Of a stretch of 64,000 nt of DNA, positions 1 to 8,152 are shown one piece after another. Where the stretch lies: the NCBI RefSeq assembly GCF_038561935.1, contig NZ_CP102770.1:7316001-7380000 (forward strand). The letters are read 5' to 3'. The first letter of the stretch is position 1. Each line of letters opens with the position of its first letter. The notes beneath the pieces are model-generated. The model made no database searches. It was given only the letters and a program-made list of their open reading frames with translations, and was not told where the DNA came from. The DNA is from Myxococcus stipitatus (GTDB lineage Bacteria > Myxococcota > Myxococcia > Myxococcales > Myxococcaceae). The translations under genes and the position numbers were made by a program.

Positions 1-2
1 GC

Positions 3-1736
3 GCCCTGCCCCTGGGGAAGCGAATCGAGACCTACCGCGCGGCCCTCAACGTGGGCGGCAAGGCTCCCGGCCAATGCAAGGTCCCCGCGCAGACGGAGGC
101 GCTGGCACAGTGCTACTGGCCGCTCGTCCTGAGCACCAACTACGACGACCTCTACATCGCGAGCCGGATGCAGCAGTCAGACCCGGCGACGATGACCGCC
201 ACGGCACGCCAGGGCTCCTCCGCGCGAGGCACGGAGAATGAAATCGCGGAGACGGACATCCCGGAGGTGCTCGGACGAAGCGTGGAGGACTGTCACAAGG
301 TGATTCGCTCCCTGGACTCCCCGAGTCGGCCCCTTCTCTGGGCCCTCCAGGGGTTCCTCGGAGGACAGGCCAAGAAGCTCACGTCCCTCTACCGGTCGAG
401 TGTCCTCGACAAGCCGCGACACCTCGCGCTGGCCAGCCAGGTGGTCGTCGGGCATCAGCAGTACCAACACGCCATCAACGCCCAGCCCCACTTCCGGCGC
501 TCCTTCGCGGAGGTCTTCTCCCGACGCTCACTGCTCTTCCTGGGCTCCGGCATCCTCGAGGAGTACCTCGTCAACCTCTTCGGGGAGATTGCACACCACC
601 ACGGCCCCGGTCCCCATCCCCACTTCGCGCTGTTCTGCAAGGAGTCCTTCGGAACCAAGAAGGAGCCGCCGGACCGCCGCTTCTTCCAGACGCGGCTGGG
701 CATCACGCCCGTGCTCTTCGACACCTACGCGGAGCTGCCCGACCTGCTCAACCGTCTGGCGGAGGCCGTGGGCAAGCGTCCTCGTCACACACGTCCTGGG
801 ACGACGCACCCCATCTCCTGGATGCCGGATGAGCTGGGATTCAGCCTGGTCGATGGACTCCACAAGCCGAGCCCCACCGTCGGCCCGAAGCGTGGCGGCG
901 CCGCCAAGGTCCCTCGCAAGCTCCGGCTCCGCTATGCCTCGCTGCCCGTCCCGACGGCGAAGGAGGAGTGCGTCATCATCAGCACCGGGCGTCGCGCGAG
1001 ACTCAAGCGACCCATCCACGGACGTCAGGCCAAGGACCTGCTCGCGAGAGCCCGTGACGCCGGACTCATCAAGAGCACGTCGACGGCCCCGTGGGAGGCC
1101 TTTCGCGACGGCTCCACGCCGCCCCTGGCCTTCCGGTTCGGCCGTGCGCCCATCTTCGCCGTCGCGGCTCGCATCGACCCTCCGCCGTCGCGACTCCATC
1201 CCGACGACCCCGAGGACAGCCGGGACCTCGGCATCATCCAGGGCGCGGTGTCCGAAGCACTCCTCATGGCGGACCAGGCGGGCTTCACGCAGGTGCACCT
1301 CGGCCCGGTGGCGTCGGGGCAATACCGCCTGTGGACGCCCCTCCACCCGTTCATCCAGACGCTCGCCGGCGTGCGCCACTTCTTCACGCAGCATCCCGAC
1401 TCACGCATCCAACAGGTCGAGCTCTACGTCTTCTCTCCTGGCGTCTGGTTCCCGGTGGTCGCCGGGAAGATTCCCGTGGGGGAGATTCTCTCCTCGAGCG
1501 TGATGAAGGTCTGGGTCGACGTGAGGAGTGCCGAGGGTGACTCGGAGCTCTTCGCGGTGACGGTCGGAGGCACGGCGGCCCCGGTGACGGTGAAGACGCT
1601 CAAGGAGCTCTGCGGCCTGCCCCTGGACCGCATGGACACGGAGATCCTCCCGCGCGCGGGCAAGGTCGTCCCCTCCCGCGACGACGACCGGCTGGTCACC
1701 CCCGCATCCATCGTCGTGTTCTCGCCCCGGAAGTAG
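3..1736 (+). CDS. SIR2-like protein with macro-like and ubiquitin-like C-terminal parts (5' partial)
   Basis: The reading frame is open from the left edge, so the true start lies outside the window. The GTG at 51 is only the first internal start codon. Visible are LSTNYDDLY near residue 30 and LLFLGSGILEEYLV near residue 165. These match the TNYD and distal-loop motifs of SIR2_2-type NAD-consuming domains in bacterial defence proteins. The N-terminal GAG nucleotide-binding motif would be off-window. Residues about 300-485 have a macro-domain-like pattern, with an AV..AL..A helix, HLGPVASG and LYVF. The last 75 residues (KVWVDV, FAVTVGG, LKELCGLP, ASIVVF) look like a beta-grasp or multiubiquitin-type fold. 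The SIR2 call is good. The two C-terminal assignments are inference. It is convergent with the hydrolase at 1749. Confidence 0.65.
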   Translation, partial: ALPLGKRIETYRAALNVGGKAPGQCKVPAQTEALAQCYWPLVLSTNYDDLYIASRMQQSDPATMTATARQGSSARGTENEIAETDIPEVLGRSVEDCHKVIRSLDSPSRPLLWALQGFLGGQAKKLTSLYRSSVLDKPRHLALASQVVVGHQQYQHAINAQPHFRRSFAEVFSRRSLLFLGSGILEEYLVNLFGEIAHHHGPGPHPHFALFCKESFGTKKEPPDRRFFQTRLGITPVLFDTYAELPDLLNRLAEAVGKRPRHTRPGTTHPISWMPDELGFSLVDGLHKPSPTVGPKRGGAAKVPRKLRLRYASLPVPTAKEECVIISTGRRARLKRPIHGRQAKDLLARARDAGLIKSTSTAPWEAFRDGSTPPLAFRFGRAPIFAVAARIDPPPSRLHPDDPEDSRDLGIIQGAVSEALLMADQAGFTQVHLGPVASGQYRLWTPLHPFIQTLAGVRHFFTQHPDSRIQQVELYVFSPGVWFPVVAGKIPVGEILSSSVMKVWVDVRSAEGDSELFAVTVGGTAAPVTVKTLKELCGLPLDRMDTEILPRAGKVVPSRDDDRLVTPASIVVFSPRK

Positions 1737-1748
1737 GGCCCCGCGCCT

Positions 1749-2321
1749 TCAGTGCCCGGAGGCCTGGGCCAGGAAGTCGCTGGTGGAGACCACCCGGGCG
1801 TAGGCCATGCCGAGCGCCGCGAGGAACGCGGCGTGGACCTGGGGCGCGGAGGCCGTCTGACCGTTGAACTCCATGGCGCGGGCCGCACACGCATCGTGGA
1901 GCACCGTGACGGGGTAGCCCAGGTCCGCCGCCGCGCGCACCGTGGCGTCCACGCACATGAGCGTCATCATCCCCGTCACCACCAGCTGCTTCACCCCCAG
2001 CGCCCGCAGGCGCTCCTGCAGGTCCGTCTCCCGGAAGCTGTTGGGGAAGTGCTTGAGCACCACCGCCTCCCCCGGACGAGGCGCGACGCGGGGATGAATC
2101 TCCGCCCCCTGCGTCCCCGGCAGGAAGAACGTGGCGCCCGGCTGCATCGAGATGTGCTGCACGTGGATGACCGGCAGGTTCCGCTCCCGGAAGAAGTCCA
2201 GCGCCGCGCGGGCCTGGACCGCCGCGGCGTCGGAGCGGTCGAGCTCGAACCGCCCGCCCGGGAAGTAGTCATTCTGGATGTCGATGAGCACCAGCGCCGC
2301 GTTCTCCAGGGTCTTCGCCAT
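1749..2321 (-). CDS. Isochorismatase-like cysteine hydrolase
   Basis: A 190-residue protein of the cysteine hydrolase (isochorismatase-like) superfamily, whose members hydrolyse amides or related bonds such as nicotinamide. The catalytic triad is readable: Asp in LIDIQNDYF, Lys in VVLKHFPNSF and Cys in TGMMTLMCVDATVRAA. The cis-peptide region TGMMT before the cysteine fits the family. The start is the ATG at 2321, preceded by a strong AGGAGG ribosome site. Upstream in-frame methionines lie beyond that site and across the divergent promoter. It is divergent from the GlxA-type regulator at 2431, a common pairing of hydrolase and regulator. The substrate cannot be read from sequence. Confidence 0.92.
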   Translation of the reverse strand: MAKTLENAALVLIDIQNDYFPGGRFELDRSDAAAVQARAALDFFRERNLPVIHVQHISMQPGATFFLPGTQGAEIHPRVAPRPGEAVVLKHFPNSFRETDLQERLRALGVKQLVVTGMMTLMCVDATVRAAADLGYPVTVLHDACAARAMEFNGQTASAPQVHAAFLAALGMAYARVVSTSDFLAQASGH

Positions 2322-2430
2322 GGGGTCCTCCTGAGTCAGTGGGGAGCTTCGCGCCATGGAATAACCAACCGAGGGACCCGGGCGGGAGTGTCCGGATTGA
2401 CAAAGTCCGGGCGGAAAACGACAAGCGGCC

Positions 2431-3414
2431 ATGGCCTCCGAGCCCTCCTTGACGCGCATCGCGGTGCTGGCCCTGGATGGATGTGTCGCGTCCAGCGTCA
2501 TGGGTCCCCTGGACGTGTTCGCCATGGCGAACCTCCTGAGCCAGGAGCAGGGCCAGGAGGCGCCCTTCGCCGCGGAGCTCGTGTCGCCGCGCCCCGGCCC
2601 CGCCCGGAGCTTCCATGGCCTGATGCTCGCGGCGGCGCGTGTCCCGGACGCCTCCGAGCGCTTCGACGTCGTCCTCGTTCCCGCGGCCGTGGGCAACGTG
2701 GAGGGCCTCGTCGCCGAACAGGCCGCCGCGACCTGGCTTCAGGGGCAGCATGAGCGCGGCGCGAAGCTCGCGGCCGTCTGCGCTGGCGTCTTCCTGCTCG
2801 CGGAGACAGGGCTCCTGGAGGGACGAGAGGCCACCACGCACTGGGGACTCGCCCAGCGCTTCGCGGCGCGCTACCCCCGCGTGTCGCTCAAGCCCGAGCT
2901 GCTCCTGGTGGACCTCGGTGATGTGCTCACCGCGGGCGGCGTCACCGCGTATCTCGACCTCTCGCTCCACCTGGTCTCGAAGCTGGCGTCACCCGAGCTG
3001 GCGGCGCTCTGCGCGAAGATGCTCCTGGTGGAGCCGGGCCGCAGGTTCCAGGCCCCCTACGCGGTGCATGCCGCGCCCCGAGACCATGGCGACTCCGCCG
3101 TGCTGCGCGCACAGGAATGGCTGGAGGCACACCTGCACGGGCCCGTGACGCTGACCGGCGCGGCCAGTGCCGCGAGCCTGGGGGAACGGACCCTCTTGCG
3201 CAGGTTCCGCAAGGCCACGGGCGACACACCACTCGACTACGTGCAGCGGCTGCGCATCGAGGCCGCGCGACGACTGCTCGAGACCACGCCACGCACCGTG
3301 GAGGACATCTCCCTGGCCGTGGGCTACGCGGACACCACCGCGTTCCGCCGCCGATTCAAGGCGCGCACCGGACTGACGCCCGATGCCTACCGTCGACGCT
3401 TCGCGCTGCGCTGA
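2431..3414 (+). CDS. GlxA family transcriptional regulator (DJ-1/PfpI + AraC HTH)
   Basis: A 327-residue regulator. Residues about 5-185 form a DJ-1/PfpI-like domain with the nucleophile-elbow cysteine in AAVCAGVFLLAETG followed by THW. Residues about 220-320 are an AraC-type pair of helix-turn-helix motifs (SLGERTLLRRFRKATG, then VEDISLAVGYADTTAFRRRFK, then GLTPDAYRRRF). Such proteins sense a small molecule and usually activate a nearby gene. The divergent isochorismatase-like hydrolase, about 110 bases away, is the natural target, but this is inference. The ATG at 2431 gives a full-length N-terminal beta strand. Confidence 0.93.
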   Translation: MASEPSLTRIAVLALDGCVASSVMGPLDVFAMANLLSQEQGQEAPFAAELVSPRPGPARSFHGLMLAAARVPDASERFDVVLVPAAVGNVEGLVAEQAAATWLQGQHERGAKLAAVCAGVFLLAETGLLEGREATTHWGLAQRFAARYPRVSLKPELLLVDLGDVLTAGGVTAYLDLSLHLVSKLASPELAALCAKMLLVEPGRRFQAPYAVHAAPRDHGDSAVLRAQEWLEAHLHGPVTLTGAASAASLGERTLLRRFRKATGDTPLDYVQRLRIEAARRLLETTPRTVEDISLAVGYADTTAFRRRFKARTGLTPDAYRRRFALR

Positions 3415-3422
3415 AAGACACC

Positions 3423-4505
3423 TCACCTGCAATAGCGCAAGCCGTCCTGGGGCAAGGTGCAGGACTGCCGGAGCTCGACGCAATCCCTGTCCGAGGCACA
3501 GAGCCTCCGGCACCGGTTCTCGATACAAGCCTGAGGCGTCGATGGGTTCTCGCAGGCGCCTGGCCCGAGCTCGTCCTCGTCGCAGCGCTCCCCCGCTTCC
3601 AGCCAGCCCTTCCCGAGGATGAACGGAATGGGACGGCTGGCCGCGACCAGCGTCGGCCCATCCACGAGCTGCACGACGAGATAGAGCGGCCTGTCCTGCG
3701 GAAGACTCGCTGAGGCCTGCCCCCAGGTCCCCTCCAAGATTTCAACCCCATCCCCGAGGCACACCACGGGCACCGAGGAAGCGGGGCGACTCGCCCCCCA
3801 GATGGCGAACTCTCGAAGGTCCTGGCTGTGGGTGGGGGGCGCCCGGAGAATCAGGATGATGGCGTCCCGCGAGAGGCCCTTCCACGACACGGAGAAGTCC
3901 GTCGCGGACTCGAACTGCTGGCCCGCGCGCGGGGAGACGACCTCGACACTTCCCTCGGAGTCCAAGCCGATGATGGGCGGATGCTCGGTCGGGTTCAGGC
4001 GGCAGAAGCCCTCACTGCATTCGAGGCTCGCGGTTCGAAGCGCGCGGCCATCGAACCGGGGGCACGCGGCGGTCGAACCGCAAGCACCGTTGTTCGGGTA
4101 GCACGTGAAGACCACCGGGTCACAGAAGAAGGTGGGCTCCAGGCACGGCGTCGTCGCTCCACACTCCACCGGCCGACACGCGTTCGCGACGCACTCCTCC
4201 CGCGCCGCGCACTGGTCGCTCTGACAAGGGCCGCAATATCCCCCGTCGCCATGAGGCAGACAGGGCTGGCCTCTCGCGCAGGTGTTGGCGCCCACCACCT
4301 CGGGACGACACGCGACGGCACAGCGCTCAGTCACCTCGGGACAGTCACCGTCATCACACTCCGCTTCCCTCACGCAGACCTCGAGCCCTTCTCGACAGAG
4401 CTCGCATGGCGCCAAGGGGGGGCCGCCGGCGCAGGACGCTGCATGGACCCACAGCATCAGCGCGACGAGGCCGGACGCGAGTGCGGCGCCATGGGCAGAG
4501 CGCAT
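3423..4505 (-). CDS. Secreted cysteine-rich protein
   Basis: 360 residues starting at the ATG at 4505, which overlaps the TGA of the upstream protease gene by one base (TGATG), so the two are probably translationally coupled. The N-terminus is a signal peptide (MRSAHGAALASGLVALMLW, then an HAASCAGG site that may be a lipobox). Residues about 25-170 are packed with cysteines in CxxC and EGF-like spacings (CELCREGLEVCV, CGPCQSDQC, CDPVVFTCYPN). A central region (about 185-300) looks like an Ig-type fold, and a further cysteine cluster closes the protein. Myxobacteria have many such surface proteins. No enzymatic motif is visible. Last gene of the three-gene operon 6518-3423. Confidence 0.82.
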   Translation of the reverse strand: MRSAHGAALASGLVALMLWVHAASCAGGPPLAPCELCREGLEVCVREAECDDGDCPEVTERCAVACRPEVVGANTCARGQPCLPHGDGGYCGPCQSDQCAAREECVANACRPVECGATTPCLEPTFFCDPVVFTCYPNNGACGSTAACPRFDGRALRTASLECSEGFCRLNPTEHPPIIGLDSEGSVEVVSPRAGQQFESATDFSVSWKGLSRDAIILILRAPPTHSQDLREFAIWGASRPASSVPVVCLGDGVEILEGTWGQASASLPQDRPLYLVVQLVDGPTLVAASRPIPFILGKGWLEAGERCDEDELGPGACENPSTPQACIENRCRRLCASDRDCVELRQSCTLPQDGLRYCR

Positions 4506-5947
4506 CAGTAGGCCGCCCCCACGGCCGTCCCCAGCTGCCACGAGAGGGCATCGGCTCGCGTGTCGAGATTCGCCCCGACTCCCGTGTAGCGGTGTCGCGG
4601 GCGAACCTCCCATCCTCGCGCCAGGCGGAGCTCCAGCAAGAACGACACGGGCAAGGAGTCCTTCGGGCTCAGGTAGACGCGAAGACTGCCCGCGAGCGAC
4701 GGCTCCCATTGCTGAGCGGACGATTCCCAGAGCGAGTAGTTCGCGCTCCAGAGTCGAGCACTGAAACCCAAGGCGGGTCTGTACCGGCTGAGCTGAAAGA
4801 GGCGCATCTCCAGCTCCGGCTCGAAGTAGAAGCCCTTGGCCCAGAGGTCCTTCTCCCAGAACTCGCCCTCGTCGGGCCCGCTGAGCGTCTCCCGCGCCTT
4901 CGACCACCGGTACCCGAGCGAGAACCGAAGCCCGAACCCGACGGTCCGCTTCACGGGGGACAGCCACCCCAGCTCCTGCGTCACACTCGCGCGCACCGCT
5001 TGCGATGTGGAGCTCCATCCCTCGTTGACCTCGGCTTGCCAGGCCAGCTCGAAGGAGCGGTCGTTCATGGACCGCAGCACCATCGCCTGTTTGTCCTCCG
5101 CGAAGACATCCAACGACAGGGCTTGAGAGAGCTGCGGTTTGTCGAAGCGAGGCCAGTCTCCGAAGCCAAGGTGCGCGATGGCCTCCGGCTGAGCCAACGC
5201 CAGACGTTGCCCCTCGAAGGCCACGGCCCAGGACACACTCGAGCCCGCGAGGCCCGCGTTGTGGACACCGACAACCTTCATCGCGCGCTCAGGCAACGTC
5301 ACCGCCGCCCCGCTCGCGCCTGGGGCCGCGGGAGAGAAGTACTGAATCAGGGGGACATGACTCGCGATGGAGCCTCGGGCGAGCTGCGTGAGCTGCTCCG
5401 GCGTCTTTCCTTGCCCCGCGACTCCGTAGAACGAGACCAGGTACTGCGCGAGCTTCTCCGCCACGGGCTTGCCCATGAGAAACCCGGGGCTGTTCGCGCA
5501 GACACTCCCTTCGGAGAAGCCATGGACATAGACGGCGAGGGTCCGCCCCTTCGGCCACCCGTTGAAGTCCACCTCCCCCGCGGACTCCTGCTGGAGTGCC
5601 ACCGCGTCACCGGGCGGAATCTCCAGCGCCGCGAGGTCATATCGCGGCCACACGAGGACGGGGGTTCCGGAGGTGATGGTCCAGCGGAGCGTCTTCAGTG
5701 GATTGGCCGCGTCCGAGCAGTCCACGCTGGAGATCGCCGCGCTCGACTTGCGATGGAGGACGTGGAGCGCGGTGAGCAGGAGGAATCGCCCTTGTCGTCC
5801 CGCGCGCCAGTCCTTCACGACGAAGGCGCTTCCGCTGGACGCGGGCATGGCATCCACCAGGAACGTCGGGACCTCCGCGGCCCGAGCCCCACCTCCCAGG
5901 AGGAGGCCCAGCAGGAGCGCGCTACGGGGCACACGAGAGATTCGCAT
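4505..5947 (-). CDS. Trypsin-like serine peptidase fused to a probable outer-membrane beta-barrel
   Basis: A 480-residue exported protein. I start it at the ATG at 5947 because this gives a clean signal peptide (MRISRVPRSALLLGLLLGGG, cleaved near ARAAE). The longer ATG at 5968 would add charged residues in front. Residues about 25-260 are a chymotrypsin-fold domain with His in LLTALHVL, Asp in RYDLAALEI and Ser in PGASGAAV. The last 190 residues are alternating amphipathic strands (VGFGLRFSLGYRW, FYFEPELEMRLF, LGFSARLWS, SLRVYLSP, FLLELRLARGW) and end in an aromatic residue (GAAY). That is what an outer-membrane barrel looks like. It overlaps the upstream gene by 26 bases. The protease call is good; the barrel is inference. 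Confidence 0.8.
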   Translation of the reverse strand: MRISRVPRSALLLGLLLGGGARAAEVPTFLVDAMPASSGSAFVVKDWRAGRQGRFLLLTALHVLHRKSSAAISSVDCSDAANPLKTLRWTITSGTPVLVWPRYDLAALEIPPGDAVALQQESAGEVDFNGWPKGRTLAVYVHGFSEGSVCANSPGFLMGKPVAEKLAQYLVSFYGVAGQGKTPEQLTQLARGSIASHVPLIQYFSPAAPGASGAAVTLPERAMKVVGVHNAGLAGSSVSWAVAFEGQRLALAQPEAIAHLGFGDWPRFDKPQLSQALSLDVFAEDKQAMVLRSMNDRSFELAWQAEVNEGWSSTSQAVRASVTQELGWLSPVKRTVGFGLRFSLGYRWSKARETLSGPDEGEFWEKDLWAKGFYFEPELEMRLFQLSRYRPALGFSARLWSANYSLWESSAQQWEPSLAGSLRVYLSPKDSLPVSFLLELRLARGWEVRPRHRYTGVGANLDTRADALSWQLGTAVGAAY

Positions 5948-6518
5948 GGACCCATCCCAGGTGCTCACGGGCCAGCTTCGCGCCCTCTTCCCCGCTGTAG
6001 ATGGTCAGCGGGTTGCTCATGATTCGGGCGCACTCGTTCCGGATGTCGCTGTGGAGGACGAAGGCCGAGGCACGGTCTTCGACCGGTTTCCTGGGAGCGG
6101 GGTCTTGGGGACGGCCCTGAGCAGGGGCCGCATTGACGGGGCCGCGGATGGCTTTCTCCGCGAGATGGACACGCAGCGAGATGCCGCCCAGCGTTCCGCC
6201 GACCAGGCCGAGCGAGAAGCAACACAGGCCCGCGCCCACACGACTGACCCGAAGAAGCGCGGTCCCCGAGCCCGGCTGCCGCATTCGCACAAAGCCGCCA
6301 AACGTCAGCAACGCTCCGCCTCCGAAGGCGAAGACCGTGGTCAGCAGGGTTTGGGAGATTCCTTCGAACGTGGACATGCCCGTGATGCCGCCGGTCGCGA
6401 AACCAAAGCAAAGCAACCCGAGCCCCATCCAGACGGGCCCTGCACGGTCCTCGGGGTCATAGGAGAAGCTGAGCGGCGGAGCCGCAGCGGGGCCTTCGCC
6501 CGGGCGCTTGTCTGACAT
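5922..6518 (-). CDS. Membrane protein with four predicted transmembrane segments
   Basis: 198 residues, first gene of the operon running 6518 to 3423. A GGGGGAG ribosome site sits just upstream of the ATG at 6518. Four hydrophobic stretches are visible between residues about 27 and 120 (VWMGLGLLCFGFATGG, LLTTVFAFGGGALLTFGGF, VGAGLCCFSLGLVGGTLGG and neighbours), followed by a soluble tail of about 75 residues with two cysteines (NECARIM, LSCAP). No known family is recognised. The 26-base overlap with the trypsin/barrel gene suggests the products work in the same envelope process, which is inference. Confidence 0.78.
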   Translation of the reverse strand: MSDKRPGEGPAAAPPLSFSYDPEDRAGPVWMGLGLLCFGFATGGITGMSTFEGISQTLLTTVFAFGGGALLTFGGFVRMRQPGSGTALLRVSRVGAGLCCFSLGLVGGTLGGISLRVHLAEKAIRGPVNAAPAQGRPQDPAPRKPVEDRASAFVLHSDIRNECARIMSNPLTIYSGEEGAKLAREHLGWVHANLSCAP

Positions 6519-6620
6519 CGGTCTCCCCCCTTGAAGCAGACAGCGAAGACCTCACCACACTTGGAGTGTGGCTGCCAAGGACCCCACGGACGACGCCGTC
6601 CCTCGGGGTCCGAAGGCCTC

Positions 6621-7979
6621 TCAGATGAACCGACTGCTCTTCACCGGAGAGTCCGTGAGCTGCCGATGTCGGACGCCCTCGCTCCGCGCCCAACCCGGGG
6701 CCACGTCACCCGTGAGGCCCTGAATGGCGGTGACCAGCGTCAGGAGCGTGGGCAGGTCGTCCAGCGCGTTCGTCTCCAGCTCTTTCGCGAGCAACTCCCC
6801 GGCCAGCACCTCGACAGGGCGCTCGTCGGGAGGGAGCCGCTCCGTCTGGCGTGTCTCGGAATTGAACTTCAGGCGCTCGCCCCACGGTGTCGACTTGCTC
6901 TGGTACAGGTACGTGGTCAGGTCGGCGGCGAAGGCGCTCGCCTGTGTCCAGCAGGTGAGGTGACTCCAGAGCACCTGCCCGGGGCGATGGGGATGCAGCG
7001 ACTCGAGCAGGGGGCCTTCGAGGTCCGCCAGGTCGTAGGCCACCACGAGTCCAGGCGCATCGCTGCCCCCTTCGGGCCAAGGCACCGCGGGCACACCCAG
7101 CCGCTTCGCGACGGCGAGGCCCAGAATGGCGCTCTGTCGCTCCGGGAGGATGAACACCCGAGGGATGCCCACCCCGACGTGCTTCAGGACCGCCTCCACG
7201 CGACGGAGGCCCTCCAGACAGAGCCCCCCCGCGTCCTGGACGTAGGCATAGCGCCCGGTCATCCCCTCGTCGAAGCCATACGGAGACAGGTGGAGCAACA
7301 CCGTCCCGGTCGTGACGAACTGCCAGCCACGGAGGTCCTTGCGGTCCAGGGACGTCGCGCCACGGACGGCATCGGCGCGGCGGAGGAAGTGCCGCAGGCG
7401 CGTCATCATGACCTCGAGCCCCTCGGGCTCCTCCGGGAGTGCCGCCGGAACGGTGTGCAGCCGCTCGAGGAGGGCGAGCCGACGCCGGGGCTCGTCCAGG
7501 TCTCCCGTCATCAAGGCGTTGTAGCCGAGCAGATAGCAGGCCATGAAGCGCGTATCGACGAGTCCCGGAGGGGTACACAAGGTCTGCACCGCCTGGCCAT
7601 GCGCACCGAGGTGCTCCAACGCCACCACGAACTCATAGATGACCTGCTCAGAGTCCGGAGCCAGCTCGAAGGCGCGTTGAAGGACGGTCGCCGCGAGGTC
7701 GTGAAGGCCCTGCTCGATCAGCTCATACCCGAGGGCGAAGTACTCCCCCGCATCGTCCGGAAGCAAGGCGATGTCGCGCACCTGCCGCGCCAGCTCGTCG
7801 CCCGAGAACACCGCCGCGACCCCGGCGAACGCCTCCCAGGCCTCGCTCCAGTGCGCCTTCGTCCGCAGCTCGGCCATTCCAGGGTAGGTCAGGACGGAAC
7901 GAATCGCCCTGAACGCCGTCTTTGCGTCTTCTGAAGCGAGGGCGGCGAGCGACTGGTCACGGAGTTCGGCGAAGGTCAT
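6621..7979 (-). CDS. TPR-containing protein of unknown function
   Basis: A 452-residue cytoplasmic protein. Residues about 60-180 are helical with TPR-like spacing (GYELIEQGLHDLAATVLQRAFELAPDS, then VVALEHLGAHGQAVQTL, then GYNALMTGDLDEPRRRLALLERL). The C-terminal half is globular with Rossmann-like strands (RVFILPERQSAILGLAVA, GLVVAYDLADLEG) and no motif I can name. It reads away from the intergenic region at 7980-8152, which carries three phased palindromes that may control it, the divergent amidohydrolase, or both. Confidence 0.85.
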   Translation of the reverse strand: MTFAELRDQSLAALASEDAKTAFRAIRSVLTYPGMAELRTKAHWSEAWEAFAGVAAVFSGDELARQVRDIALLPDDAGEYFALGYELIEQGLHDLAATVLQRAFELAPDSEQVIYEFVVALEHLGAHGQAVQTLCTPPGLVDTRFMACYLLGYNALMTGDLDEPRRRLALLERLHTVPAALPEEPEGLEVMMTRLRHFLRRADAVRGATSLDRKDLRGWQFVTTGTVLLHLSPYGFDEGMTGRYAYVQDAGGLCLEGLRRVEAVLKHVGVGIPRVFILPERQSAILGLAVAKRLGVPAVPWPEGGSDAPGLVVAYDLADLEGPLLESLHPHRPGQVLWSHLTCWTQASAFAADLTTYLYQSKSTPWGERLKFNSETRQTERLPPDERPVEVLAGELLAKELETNALDDLPTLLTLVTAIQGLTGDVAPGWARSEGVRHRQLTDSPVKSSRFI

Positions 7980-8023
7980 GGGCGCGGCTTAGCACGGGGG
8001 CACCCCTTGAATGGACAAACATC

Positions 8024-8075
8024 CTGACGTGTCAGCCGGAACATTGACGTGTCAACGCATTCCCTGACACGTCAA
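8024..8075. promoter_or_regulatory. Three phased TTGAC-NN-GTCAA palindromes
   Basis: Three 12-bp palindromes lie at 8024-8035 (CTGACGTGTCAG), 8044-8055 (TTGACGTGTCAA) and 8064-8075 (CTGACACGTCAA), exactly 20 bp apart, so they sit on the same helix face. They lie between divergent genes starting at 7979 and 8153, about 45 bases upstream of the TPR gene and 78 bases upstream of the amidohydrolase gene. This looks like a cooperative operator for an unidentified dimeric regulator. The same motif occurs at 16398 and at 25981-26013. Confidence 0.6.
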
Positions 8076-8152
8076 TCCGTGGCTTGTTGCGATTTCGCAC
8101 CCGCCGTCAGTCCATCCGTGTATAGGACTGGAACACCTCTCATCGGAGCACC

